From Sciscionella sediminilitoris (GTDB lineage Bacteria > Actinomycetota > Actinomycetes > Mycobacteriales > Pseudonocardiaceae), in the NCBI RefSeq assembly GCF_000737195.2, contig NZ_JALM01000067.1:39114-103113 (forward strand): 64,000 bases of DNA, written 5' to 3'. The notes under the pieces were generated by a model, which had not been told where the DNA came from, did not search any database, and was given only the letters and a program-made list of their open reading frames with translations. Position numbers and translations under genes: made by a program. Positions 34,780 through 43,925 of this stretch are shown here, piece by piece. Position 1 is the first letter of the stretch. Each line of letters opens with the position of its first letter.

Positions 34780-35503
34780 CCGGGTTGGCCTTGTTCTTCG
34801 CTTTGTTCTTCTCCTTGCGCGGGTTGTAGAACTCCTCCGGAGGGGTTTCCCCGCGCAGTTCACCGACCAGGTCCCGCACCGCGCGCATGGCGGTATCGGT
34901 CACCGCGAGCAGATTGCGCCCGCTCACCCCGGCCGCGCGCTCGGCGGAGAGATCGAGCGGATCACCGAACTTGACGCTGACCTTGGACCTGGGCAACGGG
35001 CTGAACCGCTTCTCGTACAGGTTCATGATCGACAGGGTTCCCCAGCGCGCCGCCGGAATCACCGGAACATCGGTGTCCAGTGCGAGCCGCGCGACCCCGC
35101 TGCGCGAGATCATCGGCCAGCCGAGCGGGTCCTTGGTGCAGGTGCCCTCCGGGTAGATGATCACCAGTGCGCCGTCGGCGAGCATGGACCGCGCCTCGGC
35201 GAGGCTGTCCACCGCCTTGTCGGTGCCGCGGTAGACCGGAATCTGACCGGTGCCGTACAGCACCTGTTTCGCGAGTGGTTTCTCGAACAGCGAATGCTTC
35301 GCGAGGAAATGCGGCCGCCTGCCGAGTTTATCGACGATCACCGAATCGTAGAGCGGGTCGATGTGCGTGATGTGGTTCAGCACCAGGATCGCCCCACCGG
35401 TACGCGGCAGCTTCGCGCCGTCGATCACCTCGGTCTTCGCCAAACCCGTCGTGACCGGGTAGAACACCGACCTGGCCAGGTTGAGCCACAGGGGGTTGAC
35501 CAT
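34772..35503 (-). CDS. 1-acyl-sn-glycerol-3-phosphate acyltransferase (PlsC family)
   Basis: A 243-residue membrane-associated acyltransferase. The catalytic HX4D motif is NHITHIDPL (about residues 37-45). Acceptor motifs are [19 protein letters not shown] and [13 protein letters not shown] basic C-terminal tail ([15 protein letters not shown]) may bind the membrane. It makes phosphatidic acid from acylated glycerol-3-phosphate, consistent with the overlapping gpsA. GTG/ATG ambiguity is minor. Confidence 0.92.
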   Translation of the reverse strand: MVNPLWLNLARSVFYPVTTGLAKTEVIDGAKLPRTGGAILVLNHITHIDPLYDSVIVDKLGRRPHFLAKHSLFEKPLAKQVLYGTGQIPVYRGTDKAVDSLAEARSMLADGALVIIYPEGTCTKDPLGWPMISRSGVARLALDTDVPVIPAARWGTLSIMNLYEKRFSPLPRSKVSVKFGDPLDLSAERAAGVSGRNLLAVTDTAMRAVRDLVGELRGETPPEEFYNPRKEKNKAKNKANPDA

Positions 35504-35572
35504 GCCACTCCTTCACGCTCGGGAACCACTCTCGGGAACCACTGCAGAGTAACGCGCTCTATCATCGACCAC

Positions 35573-36229
35573 GTGGGAGTCTCCTATCCGAGCGGTGTCG
35601 ACCTCGTCCTGGCGATCAAGAACCTGGACCGCGCCAAGACCCGGTTGCGCGGGGTGAGCTGCGACCACGAGGCGCTCGCGCTCGCCATCGGCACCGACAC
35701 CATGGAGACCGCGGCCACGACCGAGAGCGTGCGCAGCGTGCTCGTGGTCTCCTCGGACGATGCCGTGCGCGCGGGCGCGAACGAACTCGGCATCGACGTG
35801 GTTCCCGATCCCGGCGCCGGGCTCAATGCCGCGCTGCGCCATGGTTTCGCCGTGCTGCGCGCCCGGGACGCGAATTCGGTCATCGGTGCGCTGCAGTCGG
35901 ATCTGCCCGCGCTGCGCGGTACCGAGCTCGGCGCGGCGCTCACCGAGGCCGCCGGAGGGCGGGCCTACTGCGCGGACCGGCACGGAACCGGGACCTCGCT
36001 GCTGCTCAGCACGCCGGGTGGGGCTCTCGATCCACGGTTCGGCGAGGGTTCCGCCGCCGCGCACGAGGCGACCGGTGCCCGCCCGCTGCGCGCCGCGCTG
36101 CCCGGGCTGCGTACCGATGTGGACACCGCGGCGGATCTGGAACTGGCCCGCGGGCTCGGGGTCGGTAAACGGACCGCGGCCGCACTCTTCACCGAATCGT
36201 CGTGCGGTGGCCAACTCGACATATCCTGA
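35573..36229 (+). CDS. fbiD: 2-phospho-L-lactate/phosphoenolpyruvate guanylyltransferase (F420 biosynthesis)
   Basis: A 218-residue nucleotidyltransferase. Seen: VDLVLAIKNLDRAKTRLRGV, with the KxxxxAKTRL donor loop, SVLVVSSDDAVRAGANELGI, VVPDPGAGLNAALRHG and VIGALQSDLPALR. This is the CofC/FbiD family, which makes the GDP- or PEP-derived precursor of F420. GTG 35573 is the start. Its presence supports F420 use by the Ddn-like and LLM enzymes in this window. It sits between plsC/gpsA and ppk as in mycobacteria. Confidence 0.93.
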   Translation: MGVSYPSGVDLVLAIKNLDRAKTRLRGVSCDHEALALAIGTDTMETAATTESVRSVLVVSSDDAVRAGANELGIDVVPDPGAGLNAALRHGFAVLRARDANSVIGALQSDLPALRGTELGAALTEAAGGRAYCADRHGTGTSLLLSTPGGALDPRFGEGSAAAHEATGARPLRAALPGLRTDVDTAADLELARGLGVGKRTAAALFTESSCGGQLDIS

Positions 36230-36241
36230 TCATGGGCGACA

Positions 36242-38416
36242 ATGCACGGTGTGAGCACTGAGCAGCGTGAAGAAACCCAGCCACCGGTCGAGGAGGTGCC
36301 GAGGCAGCTACCCGCCGCCCCGCCCGCGTCCACCGACAATGTGGAACCGGTCGACATCGACCTGCCCGAGGACCGGTATATCAACCGGGAGCTTTCCTGG
36401 CTCGACTTCAATACGCGCATTCTCGCCCTCGCCGAGGACGAGTCGCTTCCGCTGCTCGAGCGGGTCAAATTCCTGGCGATCTTCGCCTCGAATCTGGACG
36501 AGTTCTACATGGTGCGGGTCGCCGGGCTGAAACGCCGCGACGAGACCGGACTCTCGGTGCGCAGCGCGGACGGGCTCACACCGCGCGAACAACTCGGCTA
36601 TATCGGCAAACGCACCCAGGAACTGACCGAGCAGACCTCCACGGCCTTCCTGGACCACATCCTGCCCGCGCTCGAGCCGCACGGCATCCGCCTGGTGCGC
36701 TGGCACGAACTGGACGCGGACGCCCAGACGCGGCAGTCCCGGTACTTCCGCGATCACATCTTCCCCGTGCTCACCCCGCTCGCGGTCGACCCGGCGCACC
36801 CCTTCCCGTACATTTCCGGGCTCTCCCTGAACCTCGCGGTCACCGTGCGCGACCCGAAAGAGGGCACCGAACGGTTCGCGCGGGTGAAGATCCCGAACAA
36901 CGTGCCGCGGCTGCTGGATGTGAGCGAGGACCCCGGCGCCCGGCCCACCGTTTTCCTCCCGCTCGAGGAACTCGTCGCCGCGCATCTCGGCGAGCTGTTC
37001 ACCGGGATGGAGGTCACCGAGGCCCGCGCCTTCCGGGTCACCCGCAACGCGGACTTCGAGGTGGAAGAGGACCGCGACGAGGACCTGTTGCAGGCCATGG
37101 AACGCGAGCTCGCGCAGCGCCGGTTCGGTCCACCGGTCCGGCTCGAGGTCGCCGAGGACATGAGCGAGCACATGCTCGAACTCCTGCAGCGCGAGATGGA
37201 GGTCGATCCGCGCGATGTGGTCGAGGTGCGCGGACTGCTCGACCTCTCCTTCCTGTGGCAGATCTACGGCGTGGACCGCAGGGATCTGAAAAGCCGCCCG
37301 TTCGTGCCCGCGACCCATCCGGCCTTCGGTGAGCGGGAAACCCCGAAGAGCGTGTTCCACACCCTGCGCGAGGGCGATGTGCTCGTGCACCATCCCTTCG
37401 ATTCCTTCTCCACGAGCGTGCAGCGGTTCATCGAACAGGCCGCGCACGATCCGAAGGTGCTCGCGATCAAGCAGACGCTGTACCGCACCTCCGGTGACTC
37501 GCCCATCGTGGACGCGCTCACCACCGCTGCCGAGGAAGGCAAACAGGTCGTCGCGCTCGTGGAGATCAAGGCCCGGTTCGACGAGCAGGCCAACATCGGC
37601 TGGGCCCGCACCCTGGAGCGCAGCGGGGTGCACGTGGTGTACGGGCTCGTCGGCCTGAAGACGCACTGCAAGATCGCCCTCGTGGTGCGCCAGGAGGGTT
37701 CCACGATCCGCCGCTACTGCCATATCGGCACCGGGAACTACAACCCGAAGACCGCGCGCACCTACGAGGATCTGGGACTGCTCACCGCCGAACCGGATAT
37801 CGGCGCGGATCTCACGGATCTGTTCAACGTGCTGACCGGTTACTCGAACCAGGCGAGCTACCGGCGCATCCTCACCTCCCCGCAGGGCATCCGGCGCGGC
37901 ATCATCGAACGCATCGACGCGGAGGCGGCCCGCGCGCGCGCCGGGAAAACCGCGGGGATCCGGATCAAGGTGAACTCGCTCGTCGACGAGCAGGTGATCG
38001 ACGCGCTCTATCGCGCGGCACAGGCGGGCGTCGACGTGGACGTGGTGGTGCGCGGTATCTGCTGCCTCAAACCGGGCAAGCCGGGGCTCTCCGAGCGCAT
38101 CCACGTGCGCTCGATCCTGGGCAGTTTCCTCGAGCACTCCCGGGTGTTCCACTTCCTCGGCGCGGACGAGTACTGGATCGGCAGCGCGGACATGATGCAC
38201 CGCAACCTGGACCGCCGCGTCGAAGTGCTCGTCGCGGTCACCGATCACCGGCTCACCGCGCAGCTCGGGGATGTCTTCGATTCCTGCCTGGATCCGCGAA
38301 CCCGCTGCTGGGTGCTGGACGCGAGCGGGGAATGGTCCGCCTCCCCCGCCGACGGTTCGAATGTGCGCGATCACCAGGTCGCGATGATGCGCAGGCACGG
38401 CGAGGAGAACACGTGA
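36242..38416 (+). CDS. ppk: Polyphosphate kinase 1
   Basis: A 724-residue kinase that makes polyphosphate from ATP. It has the PPK_N opening [20 protein letters not shown], the PPK middle domain, and C-terminal lobes with [18 protein letters not shown] and the autophosphorylated His in [16 protein letters not shown] (about residue 494). LDRRVEVLV is the last conserved strand. A 40-residue acidic/proline N-terminal extension precedes the domain. ATG 36242 or GTG 36251 could be the start. The last four bases overlap the NUDIX gene. Confidence 0.96.
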   Translation: MHGVSTEQREETQPPVEEVPRQLPAAPPASTDNVEPVDIDLPEDRYINRELSWLDFNTRILALAEDESLPLLERVKFLAIFASNLDEFYMVRVAGLKRRDETGLSVRSADGLTPREQLGYIGKRTQELTEQTSTAFLDHILPALEPHGIRLVRWHELDADAQTRQSRYFRDHIFPVLTPLAVDPAHPFPYISGLSLNLAVTVRDPKEGTERFARVKIPNNVPRLLDVSEDPGARPTVFLPLEELVAAHLGELFTGMEVTEARAFRVTRNADFEVEEDRDEDLLQAMERELAQRRFGPPVRLEVAEDMSEHMLELLQREMEVDPRDVVEVRGLLDLSFLWQIYGVDRRDLKSRPFVPATHPAFGERETPKSVFHTLREGDVLVHHPFDSFSTSVQRFIEQAAHDPKVLAIKQTLYRTSGDSPIVDALTTAAEEGKQVVALVEIKARFDEQANIGWARTLERSGVHVVYGLVGLKTHCKIALVVRQEGSTIRRYCHIGTGNYNPKTARTYEDLGLLTAEPDIGADLTDLFNVLTGYSNQASYRRILTSPQGIRRGIIERIDAEAARARAGKTAGIRIKVNSLVDEQVIDALYRAAQAGVDVDVVVRGICCLKPGKPGLSERIHVRSILGSFLEHSRVFHFLGADEYWIGSADMMHRNLDRRVEVLVAVTDHRLTAQLGDVFDSCLDPRTRCWVLDASGEWSASPADGSNVRDHQVAMMRRHGEENT

Positions 38417-39321
38417 GTGAGATACAGGCCGCCGGGGTCGCGCTCTGGCGGGAGAACGGCCAGGGACGGCAGTTCGCGATCGTGCACCGGCCGCACCGGT
38501 CCGATTGGTCGCTGCCGAAGGGAAAGCTCGACCGGGGTGAGACGCACGCGTTCGCCGCGGTGCGCGAGACCCGGGAGGAGACCGGTTATTCCTGCGCGCT
38601 CGGCGCCGGTCTCGGGGAGATCCGCTATCCGCTGCCGGACAACGGCAGCACGAAGAGTGTGCACTACTACGCCGCCCGGATGACCGGGGGCGAGTTCGCC
38701 GCCAACGACGAGGTCGACGAACTGCGCTGGTGCGATCTGGCGCAGGCGCGCGAGTTGCTGAGCTACCCGCACGATGCCGGGGTGCTCGAACGCGCGGCCG
38801 CACTCGGCACCCGCAGCGCGACCGTGCTCCTGGTGCGGCACGCGAAAGCGGGCAGCAGGGCGGACTGGGACGGCCCGGACACCGAACGCCCGCTCGCGGA
38901 TGCCGGGCTCCGCCAGGCGGAGGCCCTGCGCGGCCTGCTCGCCCTGTGGGGCCCGGAACGGGTGTACTCCGCGCCACGGGTGCGCTGTGTGGACACGATC
39001 GCCCCGCTCGCGCGGGATCTGGGCGCGGAGATCGGCGAGGAACCGTTGCTTTCCGAGGAAGGGTACTGGCCGGATCGCGCCGCCGGAACGCGGCGGCTGC
39101 TGGAGATCGCCGGAACCGCGGCGGTGACCGCGATCTGCAGTCAGGGCGGGGTCATCCCGGATGTGGTCGAGCGCCTGATGGACGCGGCCGGTATTCCGGT
39201 CACCGGGCAGGTGCGCAGCAAAAAGGGCAGTGTCTGGGTGCTGACCCTTCGGCAGTCGGAGAACGGATTATCGCTCGAAGCGGCCGACTATTACCCGAGT
39301 GCATTACCCAAACCGGCATAA
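38413..39321 (+). CDS. NUDIX hydrolase fused to histidine phosphatase (MutT1-like)
   Basis: A 302-residue two-domain enzyme. The NUDIX box starts at Gly37 ([14 protein letters not shown], then RETREETGY). The second domain is a SixA-like histidine phosphatase with [10 protein letters not shown], catalytic His143, and [16 protein letters not shown]. This architecture is that of mycobacterial MutT1, which removes oxidised guanine nucleotides and hydrolyses diadenosine polyphosphates. GTGA overlap with ppk shows translational coupling. Confidence 0.93.
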   Translation: MSEIQAAGVALWRENGQGRQFAIVHRPHRSDWSLPKGKLDRGETHAFAAVRETREETGYSCALGAGLGEIRYPLPDNGSTKSVHYYAARMTGGEFAANDEVDELRWCDLAQARELLSYPHDAGVLERAAALGTRSATVLLVRHAKAGSRADWDGPDTERPLADAGLRQAEALRGLLALWGPERVYSAPRVRCVDTIAPLARDLGAEIGEEPLLSEEGYWPDRAAGTRRLLEIAGTAAVTAICSQGGVIPDVVERLMDAAGIPVTGQVRSKKGSVWVLTLRQSENGLSLEAADYYPSALPKPA

Positions 39322-39372
39322 GATAACGAGAGCGTTGTTCGAAAGTTCGTGGCCACGTGGTCAGGTGTGCCG

Positions 39373-39408
39373 CCCCCGCGACGGCCCTCGCCGCGCAACC
39401 AGCGGGGG
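39373..39408 (+). terminator. Weak hairpin after the NUDIX-phosphatase gene
   Basis: CCCCCGC (39373-39379) pairs with GCGGGGG (39402-39408) around a 22-nt GC-rich loop and is followed by TT. It is plausible as a terminator of the ppk/NUDIX operon. Confidence 0.4.
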
Positions 39409-39410
39409 TT

Positions 39411-39495
39411 CTGAGTGGTTCCCTGACGAGGACCGCCGTAGCGTGTCGTATGGGCATACTCGAGTCTCGGTGCCCGGAGCCGGGGAGCCACTCAG
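39411..39495 (+). ncRNA. Candidate structured RNA or long hairpin between NUDIX gene and hupB
   Basis: CTGAGTGGTTCCC (39411-39423) pairs with GGGAGCCACTCAG (39483-39495), 13 bp with one G-U, enclosing 59 nt that include the small hairpin GTATGGGCATAC. No protein-like frame fits. Strand and transcription are uncertain. It shares nothing I recognise with tmRNA, SRP or 6S RNA. Confidence 0.3.
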
Positions 39496-39538
39496 GTTCC
39501 CCTACCCAACCACCCACAAAACCGCACTCTGAATAGTC

Positions 39539-39571
39539 AAAGTGCCCCTCGGCGATGCCGAGGGGCACTTT
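39539..39571. terminator. Terminator of hupB (perfect 15-bp stem)
   Basis: AAAGTGCCCCTCGGC (39539-39553) and its exact complement (39557-39571) enclose GAT. The stem starts 19 bp beyond the hupB stop on the minus strand. The AAA/TTT ends make it usable in either direction. Confidence 0.85.
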
Positions 39572-39589
39572 GGTCAGCTGCGAAGAAGG

Positions 39590-40231
39590 TTACTTCTTGG
39601 CCCTGCTGCGGGTCGTGGTGGCCTTCTTCGGGGCCGCCTTGGCCGTGGTGGTCTTCTTGGCCGTGGCCTTCGGAGCCGCCTTGGCCGTGGTGGTCTTCTT
39701 GGCCGCGGTCTTCGGGGCCGCCTTGGCCGTGGTGGCCTTCTTCGCGGCGGTCTTCGGCGCGGCCTTGGCTGCGGTCTTCGGTGCGGCCTTGGTCGCGGTC
39801 TTGGCCGTCGACTTGGTGGCGGTCTTGGTGGTCGCAGCGCGCCGGGTACCGGTGGCCGGCTTGGCGGCGGTGCTGCGGGTGGTGGTCGGGCGAGTGGTGG
39901 CGCGAGCGGTCGTCGTGCGCGAACCGCTCTTGGCGGCGGTGGCGCGCGGGAGCTTCTTGGCCCCGCTGATGACTTCCTTGAAGTTCGTGCCCGCGCGGAA
40001 GGCGGGAACGTTGGTCTTCTTCACCTTCACCGGCTCGCCGGTGCGCGGGTTGCGGGCGGTCCGAGCGGCGCGGGCACGCTTCTCGAACACACCGAACCCG
40101 GTGATGTTCACCTTGTCACCCTTGTTGACGGTACGAACGATGACATCGACCATGCCATCGACCGCTGCCGTCGCGGTTTTCTTGTCGCCGAGGCGATCTG
40201 TGAGCTCTTCGATGAGCTGGGCCTTATTCAC
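39590..40231 (-). CDS. hupB: HU-like nucleoid protein with Lys/Ala-rich tail
   Basis: A 213-residue DNA-binding protein. The HU fold occupies residues 1-90 ([49 protein letters not shown]). The remaining 120 residues are Lys/Ala/Thr/Pro repeats such as [12 protein letters not shown], like histone H1. It compacts DNA and binds RNA. GTG 40231 with GGAGGG upstream is the start; the longer frame has no ribosome site. The repeats make this stretch variable in copy number. Confidence 0.95.
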   Translation of the reverse strand: MNKAQLIEELTDRLGDKKTATAAVDGMVDVIVRTVNKGDKVNITGFGVFEKRARAARTARNPRTGEPVKVKKTNVPAFRAGTNFKEVISGAKKLPRATAAKSGSRTTTARATTRPTTTRSTAAKPATGTRRAATTKTATKSTAKTATKAAPKTAAKAAPKTAAKKATTAKAAPKTAAKKTTTAKAAPKATAKKTTTAKAAPKKATTTRSRAKK

Positions 40232-40252
40232 CGTGGTCCCTCCAGAGACTAC

Positions 40253-40273
40253 GAAAACGGCCCGGTCGGGCCG
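40253..40273 (-). promoter_or_regulatory. Terminator-like hairpin in the hupB 5' region
   Basis: On the minus strand CGGCCC-GACC-GGGCCG (40273-40258) is followed directly by TTTTC (40257-40253), 21 bp before the hupB start codon. It looks like a small intrinsic terminator in the untranslated leader and could attenuate hupB. Confidence 0.4.
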
Positions 40274-40423
40274 ACTTGATTGCACACGGTAAAGGCTCAG
40301 AGGAGATTTTTCCAAGCGCCACGCCCTATTTTTTTGCGCAGAACACACACATCCACCCGGTCGCGGGATAAATGTGCAGGTGAGCGCCTTGCGGGCGGTG
40401 AAGTAAATGTGACCCGACACGAC

Positions 40424-40454
40424 ACGGGATCCCCGCCGTAGCAAGGGATCCCGT
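40424..40454. terminator. Hairpin downstream of leuD
   Basis: ACGGGATCCC (40424-40433) and GGGATCCCGT (40445-40454) form a perfect 10-bp stem with an 11-nt loop, starting 9 bp after the leuD stop. It probably ends the leuCD transcript. No T-run is present. Confidence 0.65.
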
Positions 40455-40462
40455 AACCGCCG

Positions 40463-41062
40463 TCAGGCCGGAAGGGGTGTCGTGACTGGCTTCCAGGGTT
40501 CGCGCGCGGCTTCGAAAGCGTCGATCTGGTCCGCCGAGCGCATCGTCAGACCGATGTCGTCGAGGCCTTCGAGCAGCCGCCAGCGGGTGTACTCGTCGAT
40601 CTCGAACCGCGCCTGGAAGTCCTTGGCGCGAACGGTCTTCTGCTCGAGATCCACGGTCACCTCGGTGCCCGGTTCGGTCTCCAGCAACTTCCACAACTGC
40701 TCCACATCGGACTGTTCGCACAGCGCCGCGAGCAGGCCCTGCTTGCCCGCGTTGCCCCGGAAGATGTCCCCGAAGCGGGCCGAGATCACCACGCGGAAGC
40801 CGTAGTCCAGCAGCGCCCAGACCGCGTGCTCCCGCGAGGATCCGGTGCCGAAGTCCGGTCCCGCGACGAGCACGCTGCCCTTGTCGAAGGGCGCCTGGTT
40901 CAGCACGAAGTGCTCATCGGAGCGCCACGCGGAGAACAGCCCGTCCTCGAAGCCGCTTCGGGTTACCCGCTTGAGGTAGACGGCCGGGATGATCTGATCG
41001 GTATCCACGTTGGAGCTGCGCAGCGGGACCCCGATCCCGGTGTAGTTCGTGAACGGTTCCAT
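40463..41062 (-). CDS. leuD: 3-isopropylmalate dehydratase small subunit
   Basis: A 199-residue subunit. Seen: [40 protein letters not shown] and [20 protein letters not shown], all standard. With LeuC it isomerises 2- to 3-isopropylmalate in leucine synthesis. It starts 5 bp after the leuC stop. Confidence 0.97.
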   Translation of the reverse strand: MEPFTNYTGIGVPLRSSNVDTDQIIPAVYLKRVTRSGFEDGLFSAWRSDEHFVLNQAPFDKGSVLVAGPDFGTGSSREHAVWALLDYGFRVVISARFGDIFRGNAGKQGLLAALCEQSDVEQLWKLLETEPGTEVTVDLEQKTVRAKDFQARFEIDEYTRWRLLEGLDDIGLTMRSADQIDAFEAAREPWKPVTTPLPA

Positions 41063-41067
41063 TGTCG

Positions 41068-42498
41068 TTACACCTCCACGTATTCGGCCGCGTCCGCGGT
41101 CAGGTCCGATGGCGCGGACAGCTTGCCGCGCACCGCGGTCGCCGCGGCGACCGTCGGCGAGACCAGGTGGGTCCGCCCACCCTTTCCTTGCCTGCCCTCG
41201 AAGTTCCGGTTCGAGGTGGATGCCGAGCGCTCACCGGGGGCGAGCTGATCCGGGTTCATGCCAAGACACATCGAGCAACCCGCCTGGCGCCACTCCGCGC
41301 CCGCGGCGAGGAACACCTCGTGCAGCCCCTCGGCCTCGGCCTGCGCGCGCACCCGCATCGAGCCGGGAACCACGAGCATACGCAGGCTCGGCGCGATCTT
41401 GTGCCCGCGCAGCACCTCGGCCGCGGCCCGCAGATCCTCGATCCGGCCGTTGGTGCACGAACCGAGGAACACCGTGTCCACCCCGATCTCGCGCAGCGGG
41501 GTGCCCGGAGTCAGGCCCATGTAGGCGATCGCCTTCTCGGCGGCGGCGCGCGCGGTCTCGTCGGCGATCTGCTCGGGATCCGGAACCCGTTCCCCGAGCG
41601 GAAGTCCCTGCCCCGGGTTGGTGCCCCAGGTCACGTACGGGGTGAGGGCATCGGCGTCGATGTCCACCTCGGTGTCGAAGCTCGCGTCCGCATCGGTGCG
41701 CAGCTGCTTCCAGGCTTCCACCGCGGCATCCCATTCGGCGCCCTTCGGGGCGTGCGGCTTGTCCCGCACGTACTCGAAGGTCGTCTCGTCCGGTGCGATC
41801 ATCCCGGCCCGCGCGCCCGCTTCGATGGACATGTTGCAGATCGTCATCCGCGCTTCCATGGACAGCGCGCGGATGGCCTCGCCGCGGTACTCGAGGATGT
41901 AGCCCTGCCCGCCTCCGGTGCCGATCTTCGCGATCACCGCGAGGATGATGTCCTTGGCGGTGACGCCCTCGCGCAGGGTGCCGTTCACGTTGATGGCCAT
42001 GGTCTTGAAAGGGCGCAGCGGAAGCGTCTGGGTGGCGAGCACGTGCTCCACCTCGGATGTGCCGATACCGAACGCGATCGAGCCGAAGGCCCCGTGCGTC
42101 GAGGTGTGCGAATCACCGCACACCACGGTCATTCCGGGCTGGGTGAGCCCGAGCTGCGGGCCGATCACGTGCACGATGCCCTGTTCCGCGTCTCCCATCG
42201 GGTGCAGCCGGACACCGAATTCCGCGCAGTTGCGCCGGAGCGTGTCCACCTGGGTGCGGGAGACCTCGTCGGCGATCGGCAGATCGATGCCCTCGGTCGG
42301 CACGTTGTGGTCCTCGGTGGCGATCGTCAGGTCCGGACGGCGAACCCCACGCCCCTGCAGCCGCAGCCCGTCGAAGGCCTGCGGGCTGGTGACCTCGTGC
42401 ACGAGATGGAGGTCGATGTAGAGCAGATCCGGTTCCGCACCGTCTCCCTTCCGGACGACGTGTGCGTCCCACACTTTCTCGGCAAGCGTCTTGCCCAT
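41068..42498 (-). CDS. leuC: 3-isopropylmalate dehydratase large subunit
   Basis: A 476-residue aconitase-family subunit. It has [20 protein letters not shown] and the [4Fe-4S] cysteines in [13 protein letters not shown] and [12 protein letters not shown]. Full length. Divergent from the IclR-type gene, which in this arrangement (NdgR) commonly controls leuCD. Confidence 0.97.
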   Translation of the reverse strand: MGKTLAEKVWDAHVVRKGDGAEPDLLYIDLHLVHEVTSPQAFDGLRLQGRGVRRPDLTIATEDHNVPTEGIDLPIADEVSRTQVDTLRRNCAEFGVRLHPMGDAEQGIVHVIGPQLGLTQPGMTVVCGDSHTSTHGAFGSIAFGIGTSEVEHVLATQTLPLRPFKTMAINVNGTLREGVTAKDIILAVIAKIGTGGGQGYILEYRGEAIRALSMEARMTICNMSIEAGARAGMIAPDETTFEYVRDKPHAPKGAEWDAAVEAWKQLRTDADASFDTEVDIDADALTPYVTWGTNPGQGLPLGERVPDPEQIADETARAAAEKAIAYMGLTPGTPLREIGVDTVFLGSCTNGRIEDLRAAAEVLRGHKIAPSLRMLVVPGSMRVRAQAEAEGLHEVFLAAGAEWRQAGCSMCLGMNPDQLAPGERSASTSNRNFEGRQGKGGRTHLVSPTVAAATAVRGKLSAPSDLTADAAEYVEV

Positions 42499-42596
42499 CG
42501 CTCCTCCTTGGGTCTTCTGGTGGTCGGAGCGGGTTTTCTCAAGACCGAATCCGGTTTGTTCCCTGCTCCCGATCAGTTCTTTCTGGACTTCTCATA

Positions 42597-42619
42597 TCTC
42601 GGGACGCTAATATCGAGAC
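42597..42619. promoter_or_regulatory. Operator/promoter of the leuCD-iclR divergent region
   Basis: TCTCG (42597-42601) faces CGAGA (42614-42618). TAATAT (42608-42613) is a good -10 for the iclR-type gene, whose GTG follows six bases later, so it is probably leaderless. A regulator bound here would cover its own -10. Confidence 0.5.
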
Positions 42620-43321
42620 GTGGGACAGTCTAGCGGTATCGGAGTTCTGGACAAAGCGGTGGCCGTACTCGAAGCGGTGGCCAAGGAACCGTGCGGCCTC
42701 GCGGAACTGTGCGCACGCACGGATCTGCCCCGTGCGACGGCGCATCGGCTCGCCGTTGGCCTCGAGGTGCACCGCTTGCTGCGCAGGGGCCCGGACGGGC
42801 GCTGGCGTCCCGGTGCCGCGCTCGCCGAACTCGCCGGGGGCGCAACGGATCCACTGCTGGACGCGGCGAACTCGGTGCTGCCGAGGCTGCGCGACATCAC
42901 CGGGGAGAGCGTGCAGCTCTACCGCAGGGATGGAACACAGCGCATCTGCATCGCCACCGCGGAACCGCCGAGCGGGCTGCGGGACACCGTTCCGATCGGT
43001 ACCCGGCTGCCGATGACCGCGGGTTCCGGAGCGAAAGTCCTCACCGCGTGGGCGGATCAGGCGACCCAGCGCGCGGTCGTGACCGATGCGGTGTTCGGTG
43101 AGCGGACCCTGCTCGAGGTGCGCAGGCGTGGCTGGGCGCAGAGTGTCGCCGAGCGCGAGCCCGGAGTGGCCAGTGTCTCCGCTCCGGTGCGGGATTCCAC
43201 CTCCACCGTGATCGCCGCCGTCTCGGTTTCCGGCCCCGTGGAACGCATCGGCCGCCGCCCGGGCGCGCGCTGGGCGCAGGATCTGCTCGCCGCGGCCGAC
43301 GCGCTGCAGAACCGGCTGTGA
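42620..43321 (+). CDS. ndgR: IclR family regulator, NdgR-like
   Basis: A 233-residue regulator. The winged helix is in the first 65 residues (IGVLDKAVAVLEAVAKEP, LAELCARTDLPRATAHRLAV). The effector domain has SVQLYRRDGTQRICIATAEP and LPMTAGSGAKVLTAWA. The divergent position to leuCD is that of NdgR/LtbR, which governs leucine and related amino-acid genes. The GTG start at 42620 has no ribosome site. Confidence 0.9.
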   Translation: MGQSSGIGVLDKAVAVLEAVAKEPCGLAELCARTDLPRATAHRLAVGLEVHRLLRRGPDGRWRPGAALAELAGGATDPLLDAANSVLPRLRDITGESVQLYRRDGTQRICIATAEPPSGLRDTVPIGTRLPMTAGSGAKVLTAWADQATQRAVVTDAVFGERTLLEVRRRGWAQSVAEREPGVASVSAPVRDSTSTVIAAVSVSGPVERIGRRPGARWAQDLLAAADALQNRL

Positions 43322-43424
43322 TCCGGCACCCGTTTTTCAGCGGCGAAGTCCAGTCAGTCATAACCCCGTAGGTTCTGCCGTTTGTCATGGGCATAGTGGC
43401 TCCGATGCGCCTATCATCGAGAGC

Positions 43425-43925
43425 ATGACCGAATCGAGCGGGGACAAACTGCGGGTGAGCGACACCGAGCGCGAATCGGCCGTTTCCGCGCTCGGTGAGC
43501 ACATGACGGCCGGGCGTATCGACGTCGAGGAGTACGGCCAGCGCTCGGCGCGGGTGACCACGGCACGCACCCGCGGGGATGTGCTGCGCGAGTTCGCCGA
43601 TCTGCCGGACCCGAAACCGGCCTTCCTGACCGATCCGCTCGGTGCCGGCGGCTTCGAGGCCGGGCGGTACGGCACCCCGGCCGCGGGGCAGCAACCGAAA
43701 CCACCGGCCAGGCAGGGCATGGGCATCCCGGCGATCGTCGGGGTGGCCGCGGTCGCGGTGATCGCGCTGACCGTGCTCTCCGTGGTGCTGCACCACGCCG
43801 GTTTCCTGTTCATCCTGATCCCGGTGCTGCTGATCGTGAGCAGGGCACGGCAGGGCTCGAACCGCCCGGATCAGCACCGCAGGCACCACCACCCGCACGG
43901 CCGCTACTACGATCGCAACGAGTGA
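43425..43925 (+). CDS. DUF1707 domain membrane protein
   Basis: A 166-residue protein. The DUF1707 SHOCT-like N-terminus is LRVSDTERESAVSALGEHMT, then GRIDVEEYGQRSARVTTART. A Pro-rich linker and two hydrophobic helices (IPAIVGVAAVAVIALTVLSV; HAGFLFILIPVLLIVS) lead to a His/Arg-rich tail. Function unknown. The final ATGA-type overlap (GTGA) couples it to the peptidase gene. Confidence 0.9.
   Translation: MTESSGDKLRVSDTERESAVSALGEHMTAGRIDVEEYGQRSARVTTARTRGDVLREFADLPDPKPAFLTDPLGAGGFEAGRYGTPAAGQQPKPPARQGMGIPAIVGVAAVAVIALTVLSVVLHHAGFLFILIPVLLIVSRARQGSNRPDQHRRHHHPHGRYYDRNE

Noticed and set aside
39590..39960. Repeats in the hupB tail as a microsatellite or CRISPR-like array.
   Set aside because: They are in-frame protein repeats of the HU tail, known in this family.
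39590..40292. Plus-strand frames with Leu/Gly/Arg repeats opposite hupB.
   Set aside because: Antisense of the Lys/Ala repeats in hupB.
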